This document shows, one piece after another, positions 51,187-60,351 of a stretch of DNA of 64,000 bases; positions within the stretch are counted from its first letter, which is position 1; each line of letters opens with the position of its first letter. The position numbers were made by a program, and so were the translations under genes. The DNA comes from Cellulomonas sp. KRMCY2 (GTDB taxonomy: Bacteria; Actinomycetota; Actinomycetes; Actinomycetales; Cellulomonadaceae). A model generated the notes under the pieces. The model was not told where the DNA came from, did not search any database, and worked only from the letters and a program-made list of their open reading frames with translations. The DNA lies in the NCBI RefSeq assembly GCF_000526515.1, contig NZ_JAGF01000001.1, positions 1,178,001 through 1,242,000 on the forward strand, given 5' to 3'.

Positions 51187-52017
51187 ATGAGCGACGCACC
51201 GGCCCGCCCACCTGCACCACCCCGCGCTCCCGGTCGCGGCGGCGACCTGATCCGGTGGACCGACCGTGGCCGGCGCAGGCTCCAGCTCGCGGGACTCGTC
51301 GTGCTCCTGGCCTTCGGCGCCCTCGCGCTGTGGGCGGGCGGCGACGTGGCCCCGGCGATCCGCATCTTCGGCGGCGGATGCGTCGCCCTCGGCCTCGTGC
51401 TGGGGGTCGGTGTCGCACTGCGGGCGCGCCGAACCGGGCCGCCCGCTCCGGCGCTGGTGACCGTCGACGGGGTCACGGCGACCGCCATCATGCGTGACCG
51501 GACCGACTTCACCGTGGGCCTGGTGGCGATGCTGGTCATGGCGCTCACCTGCGTGGCCTGGGCCGCGCTCGCCGCGAGCTCCGGGAGCAGCGGCGGTGCG
51601 TCGGTGCTGACCGCCGCAGCCCTGTGGCTGACGATCCCGGCCCTGCTGAGCGCGCTCGGCCGATACGTCGCCGGCGGCGTGATGCTCACCGCCGATCGAC
51701 TGACGTACCGCTCCCGCGGGCTCGAGACCACGATCGCGTGGGACGAGGTCGCCCTGGTGGTCGACGACGTGCCGCGCGGCCACGTGGCGTTCCGGTCGGT
51801 CGACGGCGTCCCGGTGCACCACCGGTTCCGGGCCGGCCCATGGCGGGGCGAGCGGGTGGCCGGCGCTGACATCGGCATCCTGCGGACCGAGGGTCTTGCG
51901 CTCGGCCCGGCGGCGTTGGCACGCGTGCTCGACCACTACGCGCGGCAGCCGGCCGCGCGCGTCGAGCTCGGCGACCCGACGAGCCTTCTGACGGTCGCGA
52001 GCCTCAGCCGGCCGTAG
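51187..52017 (+). CDS. membrane protein with PH-like C-terminal region
   Basis: 276 residues from ATG 51187. Four hydrophobic helices are visible (LQLAGLVVLLAFGALALWAG, FGGGCVALGLVLGVGVAL, FTVGLVAMLVMALTCVAWAALAA, VLTAAALWLTIPALLSAL) followed by a soluble part (LTADRLTYRSRGLETTIAWDEVALVVDD) that resembles the beta-rich PH-like domains of actinobacterial membrane proteins. Function unknown. Confidence 0.72.
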   Translation: MSDAPARPPAPPRAPGRGGDLIRWTDRGRRRLQLAGLVVLLAFGALALWAGGDVAPAIRIFGGGCVALGLVLGVGVALRARRTGPPAPALVTVDGVTATAIMRDRTDFTVGLVAMLVMALTCVAWAALAASSGSSGGASVLTAAALWLTIPALLSALGRYVAGGVMLTADRLTYRSRGLETTIAWDEVALVVDDVPRGHVAFRSVDGVPVHHRFRAGPWRGERVAGADIGILRTEGLALGPAALARVLDHYARQPAARVELGDPTSLLTVASLSRP

Positions 52018-52138
52018 CGCGGATCGATCCGTCTGCTGTACTTCGACCTGATGCGATTCGACGCGTACCCGAGCCGGCGCCGCAGAGGTGGGCCGGCCGT
52101 TCACCGTGAGGGGTTCTGATGCAGACCGAGCAGGCGCG

Positions 52139-53155
52139 ATGACGATCGTCGACAACGCGGTGTACGTGAAGGGCCGGCGCACGGCGAACCCGGCCAGCCT
52201 CGAGGAGACCTACGAGGTGCTGCGCGAGCGGCAGGGCATGGCCTGGATCGGGCTGTACCGCCCCGAGGTGGCCGAGCTGCGGTCGGTGGCGCAAGAGTTC
52301 GACCTGCACCACCTGTCCGTCGAGGATGCGATCGCCGCCCACCAGCGGCCCAAGCTCGACCGCTACGGCACCACCCTGTTCGCGGTGCTGCGCCCTGCGC
52401 GCTACCTGGACGCCGTCGAGAAGGTGGAGTTCGGCGAGCTGCACGTGTTCGTCGGACCCGACTTCGTCGTCACGGTCCGGCACGCCGAGGCCCCGGACCT
52501 CGTCCGGGTGCGCCAACGGCTGGAGGAGCGGCCGGCGCTGCTGGCCCTGGGCCCGGAGGCCGTGCTGTATGCGATCTTCGACGAGGTCGTCGACGAGTAC
52601 GAGCCGGTCGTCATGGGCCTCGAGAACGACATCGACGAGATCGAGGACCAGCTGTTCGACGGCGATCCGGCGGTGTCACGGCGCATCTACGAGCTCTCGC
52701 GCGAGGTGATCGAGCTCCAGCGGGCGACCCATCCGCTGATCCCGATGCTCGAGGCGCTGCAGCACGGCTTCGACAAGTACGAGGTCGGTCTGGAGCTGCA
52801 GCGCTCGTTGCGCGACGTCCACGACCACGCCATCCGGATCGTCGATCGGGTGGACTCGTTCCGGTCGCTGCTGCAGAACGCCCTGACCGTCCAGACCGCA
52901 CTGATCGCGCAGCGGCAGAACGAGGAGACCCGCCTGCTCACCGAGGCCAGCCTCGTGCAGAACGAGGAGGTCAAGAAGATCTCCTCGTGGGCGGCGATCC
53001 TGTTCGCGCCGACCCTGGTCGGGACCGTCTACGGCATGAACTTCGACCACATGCCGGAGCTGCACTGGCTGCTCGGGTATCCCCTGGCGCTGAGCCTGAT
53101 GCTCGCCATGTCCGTCACGTTGTACACGGTGTTCAAGCGACGCGGCTGGCTGTAG
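52139..53155 (+). CDS. corA: CorA-type magnesium channel
   Basis: 338 residues from ATG 52139; a longer frame upstream adds no recognised sequence. The cytoplasmic funnel domain runs to about residue 270, with the helix LLTEASLVQNEEVKKISSWAAILFAPTLVGTVYGMNFDHMPEL giving TM1 and the signature YGMNF. TM2 is YPLALSLMLAMSVTLYTVFKRRGWL. The protein carries Mg2+ or other divalent ions inward as a homopentamer. Confidence 0.95.
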   Translation: MTIVDNAVYVKGRRTANPASLEETYEVLRERQGMAWIGLYRPEVAELRSVAQEFDLHHLSVEDAIAAHQRPKLDRYGTTLFAVLRPARYLDAVEKVEFGELHVFVGPDFVVTVRHAEAPDLVRVRQRLEERPALLALGPEAVLYAIFDEVVDEYEPVVMGLENDIDEIEDQLFDGDPAVSRRIYELSREVIELQRATHPLIPMLEALQHGFDKYEVGLELQRSLRDVHDHAIRIVDRVDSFRSLLQNALTVQTALIAQRQNEETRLLTEASLVQNEEVKKISSWAAILFAPTLVGTVYGMNFDHMPELHWLLGYPLALSLMLAMSVTLYTVFKRRGWL

Positions 53156-53191
53156 CGGCCGCCGCCGGCGCCCTGCGCAGGTGAGTCCGGG

Positions 53192-54754
53192 CTACTGGCG
53201 CGCGACGGGGACCGACAGCCGCACCGTGGTTCCTTCACCAGGCCGGCTCTCGATCAGCAGCGCTCCCCGGAGCAGCTTGGTCCGCTCGTACATGCCACGA
53301 AGCCCGAGTCCGTGGTCCGGCCTCGTGTCGGGCTGACCGATCGAGATCGAACCCCGACCATTGTCCGCAACCTCGGCGACGAGCCGGTCGCCGAGGAAGT
53401 GGAGAGCGACCTGAACCCGGGTCGCGCGGGCGTGGCGCTCCACGTTGTGCAGCGCCTCCTGCACGATGCGGAAGACCAGGAGCTCGTCCCGGCTGCTGAG
53501 GCGGCTCCGGGGCTCGTGGACATCGAGCGCGATGGTCGTGCCCACCCGTGACTGGAGATCGCTCACGAGCCAGTCGACGGCATCGACCAGACCGAGGTCG
53601 TCGATCAGGGAGGGGCGCAGGTCCCGGCAGAACCGACGGACGTTGTCCAGCGTCTCGGCGAGGATGCCCTGCGCAGATGCAAGGCCGGCCCGCGCCTCGT
53701 CGGGCAGGTCGGATGTCATGGCCGTGTCGATCTGCGCGAGCGTGAGGACGAGGGACTGCATCGTGTCGTCATGGAGCTCGCGTGAGAGCCGCTTCCGCTC
53801 TTCTTCCTGCGCCTCGGTGGCCAGCTCGATGTAGGTCTCGAGGTCCTCGTTGGCGATCGACAAGGCGACGAGCGCCTCGCGGGTGCTCGCGTGGTGACGG
53901 ATGTTGCTGAGCGCCGTGCCCAGCTGAGTGGCGACCGCCTCGAGCACGCGGTACTCGTCCGGCGGGATCGGCTCGTTCAGGTACGTCACTCCCAGGGCTC
54001 CGACGACGGTCCCGTCGGAGATCAGCGGGGCGGCAGCACTTCTGGCGGCGAGACCCGGGACGGACACCCGCTCCACCTGCCCGCTGACGCACGCGGCCGA
54101 CGTCAGTGCGCTCTGGACCGGCTCGAGCTCGCTGGGCACCGCGACCTGGCTGGCCGCGATGACCGTGACCTCCGGTGAGTCCCGGCCCGGCAGCAGCCGG
54201 ATCCACGTGACCTGACGCGTCGAGCGATCAAGCTTGGCCCGCAACGTCTCGTTCAGGACCCGGTCGAGGTCGAGCGAGTGCGTCACCGCCGACGCGGTCG
54301 CGTTGATTCGGGACAGCCGCGCATTGGCCCGTTCCGTCGCCCCGGCCGCAGCCCGTTCCCGATCCGTGCGCAGACCGACGATGAACGCGATCATGAAGAC
54401 GATCGCGAACTGGACCAAGATCCCGACTCGCGTCTCGGTGCGGTGCCCGTAGATCTCCGGCGCGGACAGCATCAGTGCCCAGATCGTGGTCGGGAGGGCT
54501 CCTCTGACCCCGAACCTCATGCCGGCGTACACCACTGGCGCCAGGAGGATCGAGACCGACAGCAGGTAGAACTGGGACTCCGCTGCCAGGTGCGGCTCAC
54601 GTTCCAGCAGGAGATGGGTCGCGACGATGCTCAGCACGAGCACCTGGATCAGCCAGAATCGGCGATCTCGTACGGGGATCCGCACCCGCCCGAGCAGGCC
54701 CACAACCGCTGGAGGTCGCCGGCTCCGCAGCTCGGCCCGGGCGCTACGAGCCAT
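53192..54754 (-). CDS. membrane sensor histidine kinase, GAF-linked, NarX/DesK type
   Basis: 520 residues from ATG 54754. N-terminal transmembrane helices (FWLIQVLVLSIVATHLLLE, FYLLSVSILLAPVVYAGMRFGVRGALPTTIWALML, VGILVQFAIVFMIAFIVGL), then a GAF-like domain (LDRVLNETLRAKLDRSTRQVTWIRLLPG...GTVVGALGVTYLNEPIPPDEYRVLEAVATQLGTALSNI) and a HisKA_3 dimerisation helix: EEERKRLSRELHDDTMQSLVL, the phospho-His near residue 325. The HATPase region has VADNGRG and GLGLRGMYERTKLLRG. It is translationally coupled to the response regulator gene (11-base overlap). The stimulus is unknown. Confidence 0.93.
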   Translation of the reverse strand: MARSARAELRSRRPPAVVGLLGRVRIPVRDRRFWLIQVLVLSIVATHLLLEREPHLAAESQFYLLSVSILLAPVVYAGMRFGVRGALPTTIWALMLSAPEIYGHRTETRVGILVQFAIVFMIAFIVGLRTDRERAAAGATERANARLSRINATASAVTHSLDLDRVLNETLRAKLDRSTRQVTWIRLLPGRDSPEVTVIAASQVAVPSELEPVQSALTSAACVSGQVERVSVPGLAARSAAAPLISDGTVVGALGVTYLNEPIPPDEYRVLEAVATQLGTALSNIRHHASTREALVALSIANEDLETYIELATEAQEEERKRLSRELHDDTMQSLVLTLAQIDTAMTSDLPDEARAGLASAQGILAETLDNVRRFCRDLRPSLIDDLGLVDAVDWLVSDLQSRVGTTIALDVHEPRSRLSSRDELLVFRIVQEALHNVERHARATRVQVALHFLGDRLVAEVADNGRGSISIGQPDTRPDHGLGLRGMYERTKLLRGALLIESRPGEGTTVRLSVPVARQ

Positions 54755-55415
54755 CGGGGAGTCGGATCGAGTGCGTCCGAAGGGCGAGTGTCACGGCTTC
54801 GGTCCTGGACGTGACGTCCAGCTTGTCGAAGATGTTGCGCATGTGCGCTTCGACCGTGCGGGTGCTGAGCAGGAGCTGCTTGGCGATGGCCTTGTTGGCG
54901 GCACCTTGCGCAACGAGCTCCAGCACCTCACGTTCGCGCTCGGTCAGGGTCACCGCCTGCTGCCGGCTTCCGGACATGTGCCCGAGCACCGTCCGCATGA
55001 CGGAGGGCGACAGGGCAGACCCGCCCCGGGCCACGCGTCCGATCGACGCCCGCAGCTCGGCAGCTTCGACCGTCTTGAGGAGGTAGCCGCGGGCGCCTGC
55101 CTTCACGGCGGCCTGCACGTACTGGTCATCGTCGTAGACAGACAAGATGATCACGGCGACCTCCGGCCATGATCCGGCGATGATCCGGGTCGCCTCGATC
55201 CCGTTCATGCCGGGCATGGCGATGTCCATGAGCACGACCGCTGGTTGCGACGCATCGATCTTCTCGCACGCCTCCTGCCCGCTGCCGGCCTCGCCGACCA
55301 CGACGATGAAGTCGTCGACGGACTGGATCCGGTCGCAGATCCCAGCCCTGAACAGCGGATGGTCGTCGACCACGAGCACCGCAATCTGGTCTTCGCGCAC
55401 CACGACTGTGATCAC
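54744..55415 (-). CDS. NarL/LuxR-family response regulator
   Basis: 223 residues from GTG 55415. The receiver domain has VLVVDDHPLFRAG, PAVVLMDIAMPGMNG with the phospho-Asp, and the conserved Lys in ARGYLLKTVEA. The C-terminal LuxR-type HTH is LTEREREVLELVAQGAANKAIAKQLLLSTRTVEAHMRNIFDKLDVTSRTEAV. Pairs with the following histidine kinase. Its own promoter region may contain the AGGTG palindromes at 55521. Confidence 0.94.
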   Translation of the reverse strand: MITVVVREDQIAVLVVDDHPLFRAGICDRIQSVDDFIVVVGEAGSGQEACEKIDASQPAVVLMDIAMPGMNGIEATRIIAGSWPEVAVIILSVYDDDQYVQAAVKAGARGYLLKTVEAAELRASIGRVARGGSALSPSVMRTVLGHMSGSRQQAVTLTEREREVLELVAQGAANKAIAKQLLLSTRTVEAHMRNIFDKLDVTSRTEAVTLALRTHSIRLPDGS

Positions 55416-55520
55416 CTGTCATCCGGCTCGCGCGGCTCTCGGCGACCCACGTCGACGGTGTCGCGCTCTGAGGGTACGCCGCCCCCGCACGCGATCGCGG
55501 AGCAGCCCGTTCGTCGACGT

Positions 55521-55562
55521 CTAGGTGATTCCACCTACCGCGCGGGCGGTGAGAGCACCTAG
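55521..55562. promoter_or_regulatory. AGGTG/CACCT inverted repeats between TCS and membrane genes
   Basis: TAGGTGATTCCACCTA (55522-55537) is an inverted repeat with 6-bp arms and a 4-base spacer. A further CACCTAG at 55556-55562 pairs with CTAGGTG at 55521-55527 in a longer dyad. The site lies between the divergent response regulator and membrane-protein genes and is a candidate for binding of the NarL-type regulator. Confidence 0.6.
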
Positions 55563-55753
55563 CCGGTGCGTGGAAAGTGCCGATGTGCGCGGACGCCGCC
55601 GCGACGATGCTGGAAGCAGATCGGAGTCGCCAGGCGCTTCGTCACGGGCGCGCGACCGCTCACCTCCGCCCTGGACGCTTGACAAGGCAGCACGCACAGG
55701 CAGTCGTCGCCTGGGCGTCGCCGTCGTCGCAACTATCGAAAGGTGGTGGGAAC

Positions 55754-56266
55754 GTGACACTCACGAATCGTGAGTTCTGGACGCTGGTCCACGGCATGGT
55801 CTTCGGGGTCGTCTTCCTGCTGGGATTTGCCGGCGGACTCGAGGGTCTCTACAGCCTCCGGCCGCAGCTCCTCACCGCGAAAGGCGTGCGCGATCGTGTC
55901 CTGCGCCTCAAGGCGGGCGTCGTGGCGATGGCCGTGGCCGCCTGGGGCACCGTCATCACGGGTACCTGGATCATCTACCCGTGGTACCGGTCCAAGGATC
56001 CGGAGAGCGCCAAGTCGATCCTGACGGCCGACCCGGCGACCGAGCAGTGGCACTCCTTCGGCATGGAGTGGAAGGAGCACATCGCCTGGATCAGCCCGAT
56101 CCTCGCCACCGTCGCTGCATTCATCGTCGTCTACTACGGCGTGCGGCTCATCAAGCACGAGCGCGCACGGAACGCCGCACTGGTGCTCTTCGTCCTGGCA
56201 TTCGCCTTCGCCGCTGTCGCCGGCGGCCTCGGGGCACTGATCACCAAGACCTCACCGGTCCTGTAA
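55754..56266 (+). CDS. four-helix membrane protein, unknown
   Basis: 170 residues from GTG 55754. Four transmembrane helices are visible: FWTLVHGMVFGVVFLLGFAGGLEGLYSL, LKAGVVAMAVAAWGTVITGTWIIYP, HIAWISPILATVAAFIVVYYGVRLI and ALVLFVLAFAFAAVAGGLGALI. Conserved-looking His residues (His15 in LVHG, His in EQWHSFGMEWKEHIAW) could bind a cofactor such as heme. I do not recognise a family. Coupled in an operon with the next gene, 11 bases on, and facing the two-component system. Confidence 0.75.
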   Translation: MTLTNREFWTLVHGMVFGVVFLLGFAGGLEGLYSLRPQLLTAKGVRDRVLRLKAGVVAMAVAAWGTVITGTWIIYPWYRSKDPESAKSILTADPATEQWHSFGMEWKEHIAWISPILATVAAFIVVYYGVRLIKHERARNAALVLFVLAFAFAAVAGGLGALITKTSPVL

Positions 56267-56277
56267 GGGAGACTGAC

Positions 56278-56652
56278 ATGACAACGAACGTGGCAGACGA
56301 AACCACAGGCCTCGAACAGCTCGACGTCCAGGACAAGGGCGAAGGACCTGTCGCCGCGGCGATCATCGCCGGCGGGATCGGTGCGTTCGCCCTCGGCCTC
56401 TTCACGATCCTCGCCGAGGCGAGTGCGAGCTTCAAGACCTTCGCCACCCTGAACGAAGGGGTCGGGGGCCTGTCCGGCAAGGCCGTCTTCACGGTGGTCG
56501 TGTGGCTCGCGTCGTGGGCTGCCCTGCACCTCGCGCTCCGGACGAAGACGTTCGACGTCCGCAAGGCGATGACGATCGCGCTGGTCCTGGTCGCCGTCGG
56601 GGTGCTGGCCACCATCCCGCCGATCTTCACGATGTTCGCAGCCGCCGAGTAG
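56278..56652 (+). CDS. three-helix membrane protein, unknown
   Basis: 124 residues from ATG 56278, after a GGGAGACTGAC ribosome site. Hydrophobic helices: VAAAIIAGGIGAFALGLFTILAEA, AVFTVVVWLASWAALHLAL, MTIALVLVAVGVLATIPPIFTMF. Second gene of the membrane pair; it ends just before a strong terminator. The pair could be a small electron-transfer or sensory complex, but nothing in the sequence proves it. Confidence 0.75.
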   Translation: MTTNVADETTGLEQLDVQDKGEGPVAAAIIAGGIGAFALGLFTILAEASASFKTFATLNEGVGGLSGKAVFTVVVWLASWAALHLALRTKTFDVRKAMTIALVLVAVGVLATIPPIFTMFAAAE

Positions 56653-56660
56653 GTCCCCCG

Positions 56661-56708
56661 GACGGCCGGTTCGCCGACGACCCTCGAGGTCGCGGCGAGC
56701 CGGCCGTC
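56661..56708. terminator. bidirectional terminator between convergent genes
   Basis: GACGGCCGGTTCGCCG (56661-56676) and CGGCGAGCCGGCCGTC (56693-56708) pair at 15 of 16 positions with a 16-base loop, 9 bases after the membrane-protein stop and 13 bases from the permease stop. Confidence 0.8.
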
Positions 56709-56720
56709 ACCGTGCGGGGC

Positions 56721-58259
56721 TCAGCCCCGCGACAGCTCCTCGAGCCTCCCGGCCGGCGCTGACCCGGACGTGGCCGGATCGTCGAGGAGCCGACCCGGCG
56801 TCCCCATCCCGCCGCCGAGCGCGTACTCCTCCTCGGGGGACAGGATCAGACGCTTGCGCCCCCACAGGGCGAACAGCGCGAGCCCACCGACGAACACCAC
56901 GGCGATCGCAGTGATCGCCGGCCGGTAGTCGGGGTTGAGCATGACGCCGACGAACACCATGAGCGCGAGCAGCCCGGCCACCACGGCACCCGGGACGCCC
57001 ACCGGGCTCACATAGGGCCGTGCCGCGTCGGGGTGCTTGCGACGCAGCACGACGAAGGACGCCATCTGCAGCAGGTACGCGACGACCGCACCCCACACGG
57101 CGATGTTCAGCACGATGCTGCCCGCCGACGCCGCGCCGTAGTCGACCAGCAGGAGCGCGAGGAACCCGATCAGCCCGCCGACGAGCAGGGCGACCCAGGG
57201 CGTCTTGGCGGCGCCGGTCAGGGACAGCGCCTTGGGGTAGTACCCGGCCCGGGAGAGCGAGTAGATGTTGCGGCCGTAGGCGAACATGATGCCCTGGGTC
57301 GAGGCGAGCAGGCCCACCAGGGCGAACCCCGAGAGGACCGCCGCGATGTCGCTGTCCGGCAGCATGGTGCGGAACCCGTCGAGGAGCGGCTCGCCGGACC
57401 CGCCGAGCGCCGCGGAGCCCATCACTGCCGGGTTGAGCACCACGACGATCGCCGCGGTGACGACCAGTGTGACCATGCCCCACAGACCCGCCCGCGGGAT
57501 GTCCTTGGCCGGGGTGTGCGCCTCCTCGGCGGCCAGCGGGAGCTCCTCGATGCCGAGGAACAGCCACATCGCGAAGGGCATCGCGAAGAACACCGCACCG
57601 ATCCCGTGCGGCAGGAAGGTCGTCTGCCCTGGATCCGGCACGATGTCGAAGAGCGCGCCGAGGTCCAGCGAGCTCGAGGCGATCGCCATCCCGGCGAAGA
57701 TCACCAGGACGAGCAGGGAGATGATCGAGACGACGATCGCGAACGTGAAGGAGATCGCGGCACCGACGGTGTTCAGGGCGAGGAAGACCCCGTAGATGAT
57801 CAGCCACCACACCCATGCGGGCAGTGACACCTCGAACAGGGCCGTGGTGATCGAGTCCGCGTACTGACCCGAGAAGTAGACGACGACCGCGGTCGTCATG
57901 ACGTACTCGACCGTCTCGGCCAGGCCCGTGACGAAGCCTCCCCACGGACCCATCGCCGCCCGGGCGAAGGAGTAGGCGCCGCCGGTGTGCGGCATCGCGG
58001 CGGACATCTCGCCGATGCTGAACAGCATGCCGAAGTACATGACGGTGACCAGCCCCGTCGCGACGAGGAACCCGCCCCAGCCGGCCGTGCCGATGCCGAA
58101 GTTCCAGCCGGAGAAGTCGCCGGAGATGACCGCGGCGATCCCGATGCCCCACAGGCCCCAGAAGCCCGCCGATCGTTTGAGGCCGCGCTTGTCGAAGTAC
58201 GACTGGTCGGCGCTGACGTACGTCACGCCCGAGGCGCTGATCGTGCTGGGTGCGGTCAT
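56721..58259 (-). CDS. APC-family ethanolamine permease
   Basis: 512 residues from ATG 58259. DQSYFDKRGLKRSAGFWGLWGIGIAAVISGDFSGWNFGIGTAGWGG, MPHTGGAYSFARAAMGPWGGFVTGLAETVEYVMT and FLGIEELPLAAEEAHTPAKDIPRAGLWG are characteristic of ethanolamine permeases of the APC family. Twelve hydrophobic helices are present. Together with the kinase and phospholyase-like genes it supports uptake of ethanolamine. Its start overlaps the GntR stop by ATGA. Confidence 0.92.
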   Translation of the reverse strand: MTAPSTISASGVTYVSADQSYFDKRGLKRSAGFWGLWGIGIAAVISGDFSGWNFGIGTAGWGGFLVATGLVTVMYFGMLFSIGEMSAAMPHTGGAYSFARAAMGPWGGFVTGLAETVEYVMTTAVVVYFSGQYADSITTALFEVSLPAWVWWLIIYGVFLALNTVGAAISFTFAIVVSIISLLVLVIFAGMAIASSSLDLGALFDIVPDPGQTTFLPHGIGAVFFAMPFAMWLFLGIEELPLAAEEAHTPAKDIPRAGLWGMVTLVVTAAIVVVLNPAVMGSAALGGSGEPLLDGFRTMLPDSDIAAVLSGFALVGLLASTQGIMFAYGRNIYSLSRAGYYPKALSLTGAAKTPWVALLVGGLIGFLALLLVDYGAASAGSIVLNIAVWGAVVAYLLQMASFVVLRRKHPDAARPYVSPVGVPGAVVAGLLALMVFVGVMLNPDYRPAITAIAVVFVGGLALFALWGRKRLILSPEEEYALGGGMGTPGRLLDDPATSGSAPAGRLEELSRG

Positions 58260-59038
58260 TCGTGTCCTCCGTGGTGTGCGGATGTGAGCTCGTCGGGTGC
58301 GGATGTGAGCTCGTGGCGGTCGGATCTGACGTGGCCGTACTTGCGCAGGTGGAACCGCATGCGGTCCCCGACGAACAGCTCGTCGGCGATCTCGATCGGT
58401 CGTCCGGTCGAGCACGTGGCCGTGCGGCGGATGTGGATGAGCGGCGTGCCCGGCGCGACCTGCAGGTGATCGCCCTGGACGGCGTCGGCGACCGCGAGCT
58501 CGAGCGTCTCGTCGCTGTAGACCGGGGTGACGTCGTAGACGGCGTGCAGGGTGCGGTACAGCGAGCGGAGGTCCTGGGTCCCGAGACCGGGGAAGAGGTC
58601 GGCCGGTAGCTCGGACGTCTCCAGCGACAGCGGTCGACCGTCCGCGAACCGCAGCCGGATGATCCGGTGCACCGCGGCGCCGTCGGGCAGCTGCAGCAGG
58701 CGCTGCTCACGGGCGCCGGCACCGGTGAGCTCGACCCGCAGCAGCCGGGTCTCCAGGTGCACCCCCTGGTACCGGGCGATGTCCGGCAGACCCTCGACGG
58801 TGTTGAGGTTCCGTTCCACGCGGCCGTCGGCGACCACGACGCCACCCGCACGCCCGATCGTGCGGCGGATCGTCCCGTCCCCCTCGAGCCGTTCGAGCGC
58901 CCGGCGCAGCTGGGTCCGTGGCACCCCGAGCGCCACGGCGAGGCTGCGCTCGTCGCCGAGCCGGTCGCCCGGACGCATGTCCTGCCGGGCGACCATGGCC
59001 CGCAGGCGGGCCAGCAGGACGTCGTCGGAGCTGCTCAT
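58256..59038 (-). CDS. GntR-family regulator (HutC/UTRA type)
   Basis: 260 residues from ATG 59038. The HTH is LGDERSLAVALGVPRTQLRRALERLEGDGTIRRTIGRAGGVVVADGR, followed by a UTRA ligand domain (VHRIIRLRFADGRPLSLETSELPADLFPGL...TPLIHIRRTATCSTGRPIEIADELFVGDRMRFH). It overlaps the aminotransferase stop and the permease start, so all three are one operon. Probably senses the transported amine or its phosphate. Confidence 0.92.
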   Translation of the reverse strand: MSSSDDVLLARLRAMVARQDMRPGDRLGDERSLAVALGVPRTQLRRALERLEGDGTIRRTIGRAGGVVVADGRVERNLNTVEGLPDIARYQGVHLETRLLRVELTGAGAREQRLLQLPDGAAVHRIIRLRFADGRPLSLETSELPADLFPGLGTQDLRSLYRTLHAVYDVTPVYSDETLELAVADAVQGDHLQVAPGTPLIHIRRTATCSTGRPIEIADELFVGDRMRFHLRKYGHVRSDRHELTSAPDELTSAHHGGHE

Positions 59039-60351
59039 GGCCGCAACGTCCGCAGCACGTCGTCGAGCCCGGTCACCAGACGGTCGGCGTCGGTGTCCGA
59101 GAAGACGAGCGGGGGTCGCAGCTTGAGCACGTTGCCGCCCGCGCCGCACACCGACGTCAGGATGCGCCGCTGCCGCAGCCCCTCGGTCACCTCGAGCGCG
59201 ACCCCGCTGTCCGGTCGGCCGGAGGACGGGTCGACGACCTCGAGCCCCAGGTACAGACCGGCGCCGCGCACGTCCCCGACCACCTCGTGGTCGGCGGCGA
59301 GCCCGGTCAGCTCGGCGAGCAGCCGCGCGCCCACCCGGTCGCTGTGCAGCTGGAGGTCCTCGTCGCGGATCACGTCGAGCACCGCCTGGGCAGCGGCGAT
59401 GGACACCGGGTTGCCGCCGAAGGTGTTGAAGTACGGGATCGTCTCGCCGAACGCGGCGAGCACGTCGCTGCGCGCCGCCATCGCCGAGACCGGGATGCCG
59501 TTGCCCATCGGCTTGCCCATCGTGACCAGGTCCGGCACGACCCCGTGCCGTGCGAAGCCCCAGAACTCCTGACCGGTACGAGCGAACCCGGGCTGCACCT
59601 CGTCGGCGATGAGCACGCCACCGGCACGGTGCACGACGTCGACCGCCGGCGCCAGGTAGCCGGCCGGGTCGGGGTGCACGCCGTCGGAGGAGAAGATCGA
59701 GTCGACGAGCAGAGCCGCGAGGCGGATGCCGTGCCGTTCCAGGTCGGCGATCTGCCGGGCGACCTGCGCGGCGAACCACAGCCCGAGGTCCGGGGCGCCG
59801 ACCCGGTAGGCGTCAGGTGCGGGCACCGTCCGGACGGCCAGGCCCAGGTCCTGCGCGGTGCCCAGTGCGGGCGACAGCTGCGAGGTCAGCATCGAGTTGC
59901 CGTGATAGGCCTCGGCGCTGACGATCACCCCCGTCCCGCCGGTGTGGGCCTGGGCGACCCGCACGGCGAGGTCGTTGGCCTCCGAGCCGGTGCACATGAA
60001 CATGACCCGGTCGATCTCCGCCGGCAGCGTGGAGAGCAGGTCCTCGGCGTAGGACACGACGGCGTCGTGCAGGTAGCGGGTGTGCGTGTTGAGCGCGGCG
60101 GCCTGAGCCTGGACCGCACCGACCACGCGCGGGTGGCAGTGGCCGACCGAGGCCACGTTGTTGTAGACGTCCAGGTACTCGTCGCCCTCGGCGTCGTACA
60201 GGTGGGCGCCCTGACCGCGCACGAGGTGCACGGGATGGCGGTAGAAGAGCCGGTAGGACGGACCGAGGACGCGCTCACGCCGCGCGATCAGCTCGTGCGT
60301 CGCCGGCGGCAGGGCAGCCGCGGCCTCCGACCGGAAGCTGTTCGTGTCCAT
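59035..60351 (-). CDS. class III aminotransferase-fold enzyme (ethanolamine-phosphate phospho-lyase-like)
   Basis: 438 residues from ATG 60351. Fold and PLP site are clear: MCTGSEANDLAVRVAQ, VLIADEVQPGFARTGQEFWGF (Asp), VTMGKPMGNGIPVSA (the PLP Lys). VYNNVASVGHCHPRVV and RRERVLGPSYRLFYRHPVHLVRG fit the AGXT2L-type phospho-lyases, which split ethanolamine phosphate to acetaldehyde, ammonia and phosphate, rather than transaminases. With permease and kinase this gives an ethanolamine route. First gene of the leftward operon. Confidence 0.9.
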   Translation of the reverse strand: MDTNSFRSEAAAALPPATHELIARRERVLGPSYRLFYRHPVHLVRGQGAHLYDAEGDEYLDVYNNVASVGHCHPRVVGAVQAQAAALNTHTRYLHDAVVSYAEDLLSTLPAEIDRVMFMCTGSEANDLAVRVAQAHTGGTGVIVSAEAYHGNSMLTSQLSPALGTAQDLGLAVRTVPAPDAYRVGAPDLGLWFAAQVARQIADLERHGIRLAALLVDSIFSSDGVHPDPAGYLAPAVDVVHRAGGVLIADEVQPGFARTGQEFWGFARHGVVPDLVTMGKPMGNGIPVSAMAARSDVLAAFGETIPYFNTFGGNPVSIAAAQAVLDVIRDEDLQLHSDRVGARLLAELTGLAADHEVVGDVRGAGLYLGLEVVDPSSGRPDSGVALEVTEGLRQRRILTSVCGAGGNVLKLRPPLVFSDTDADRLVTGLDDVLRTLRP

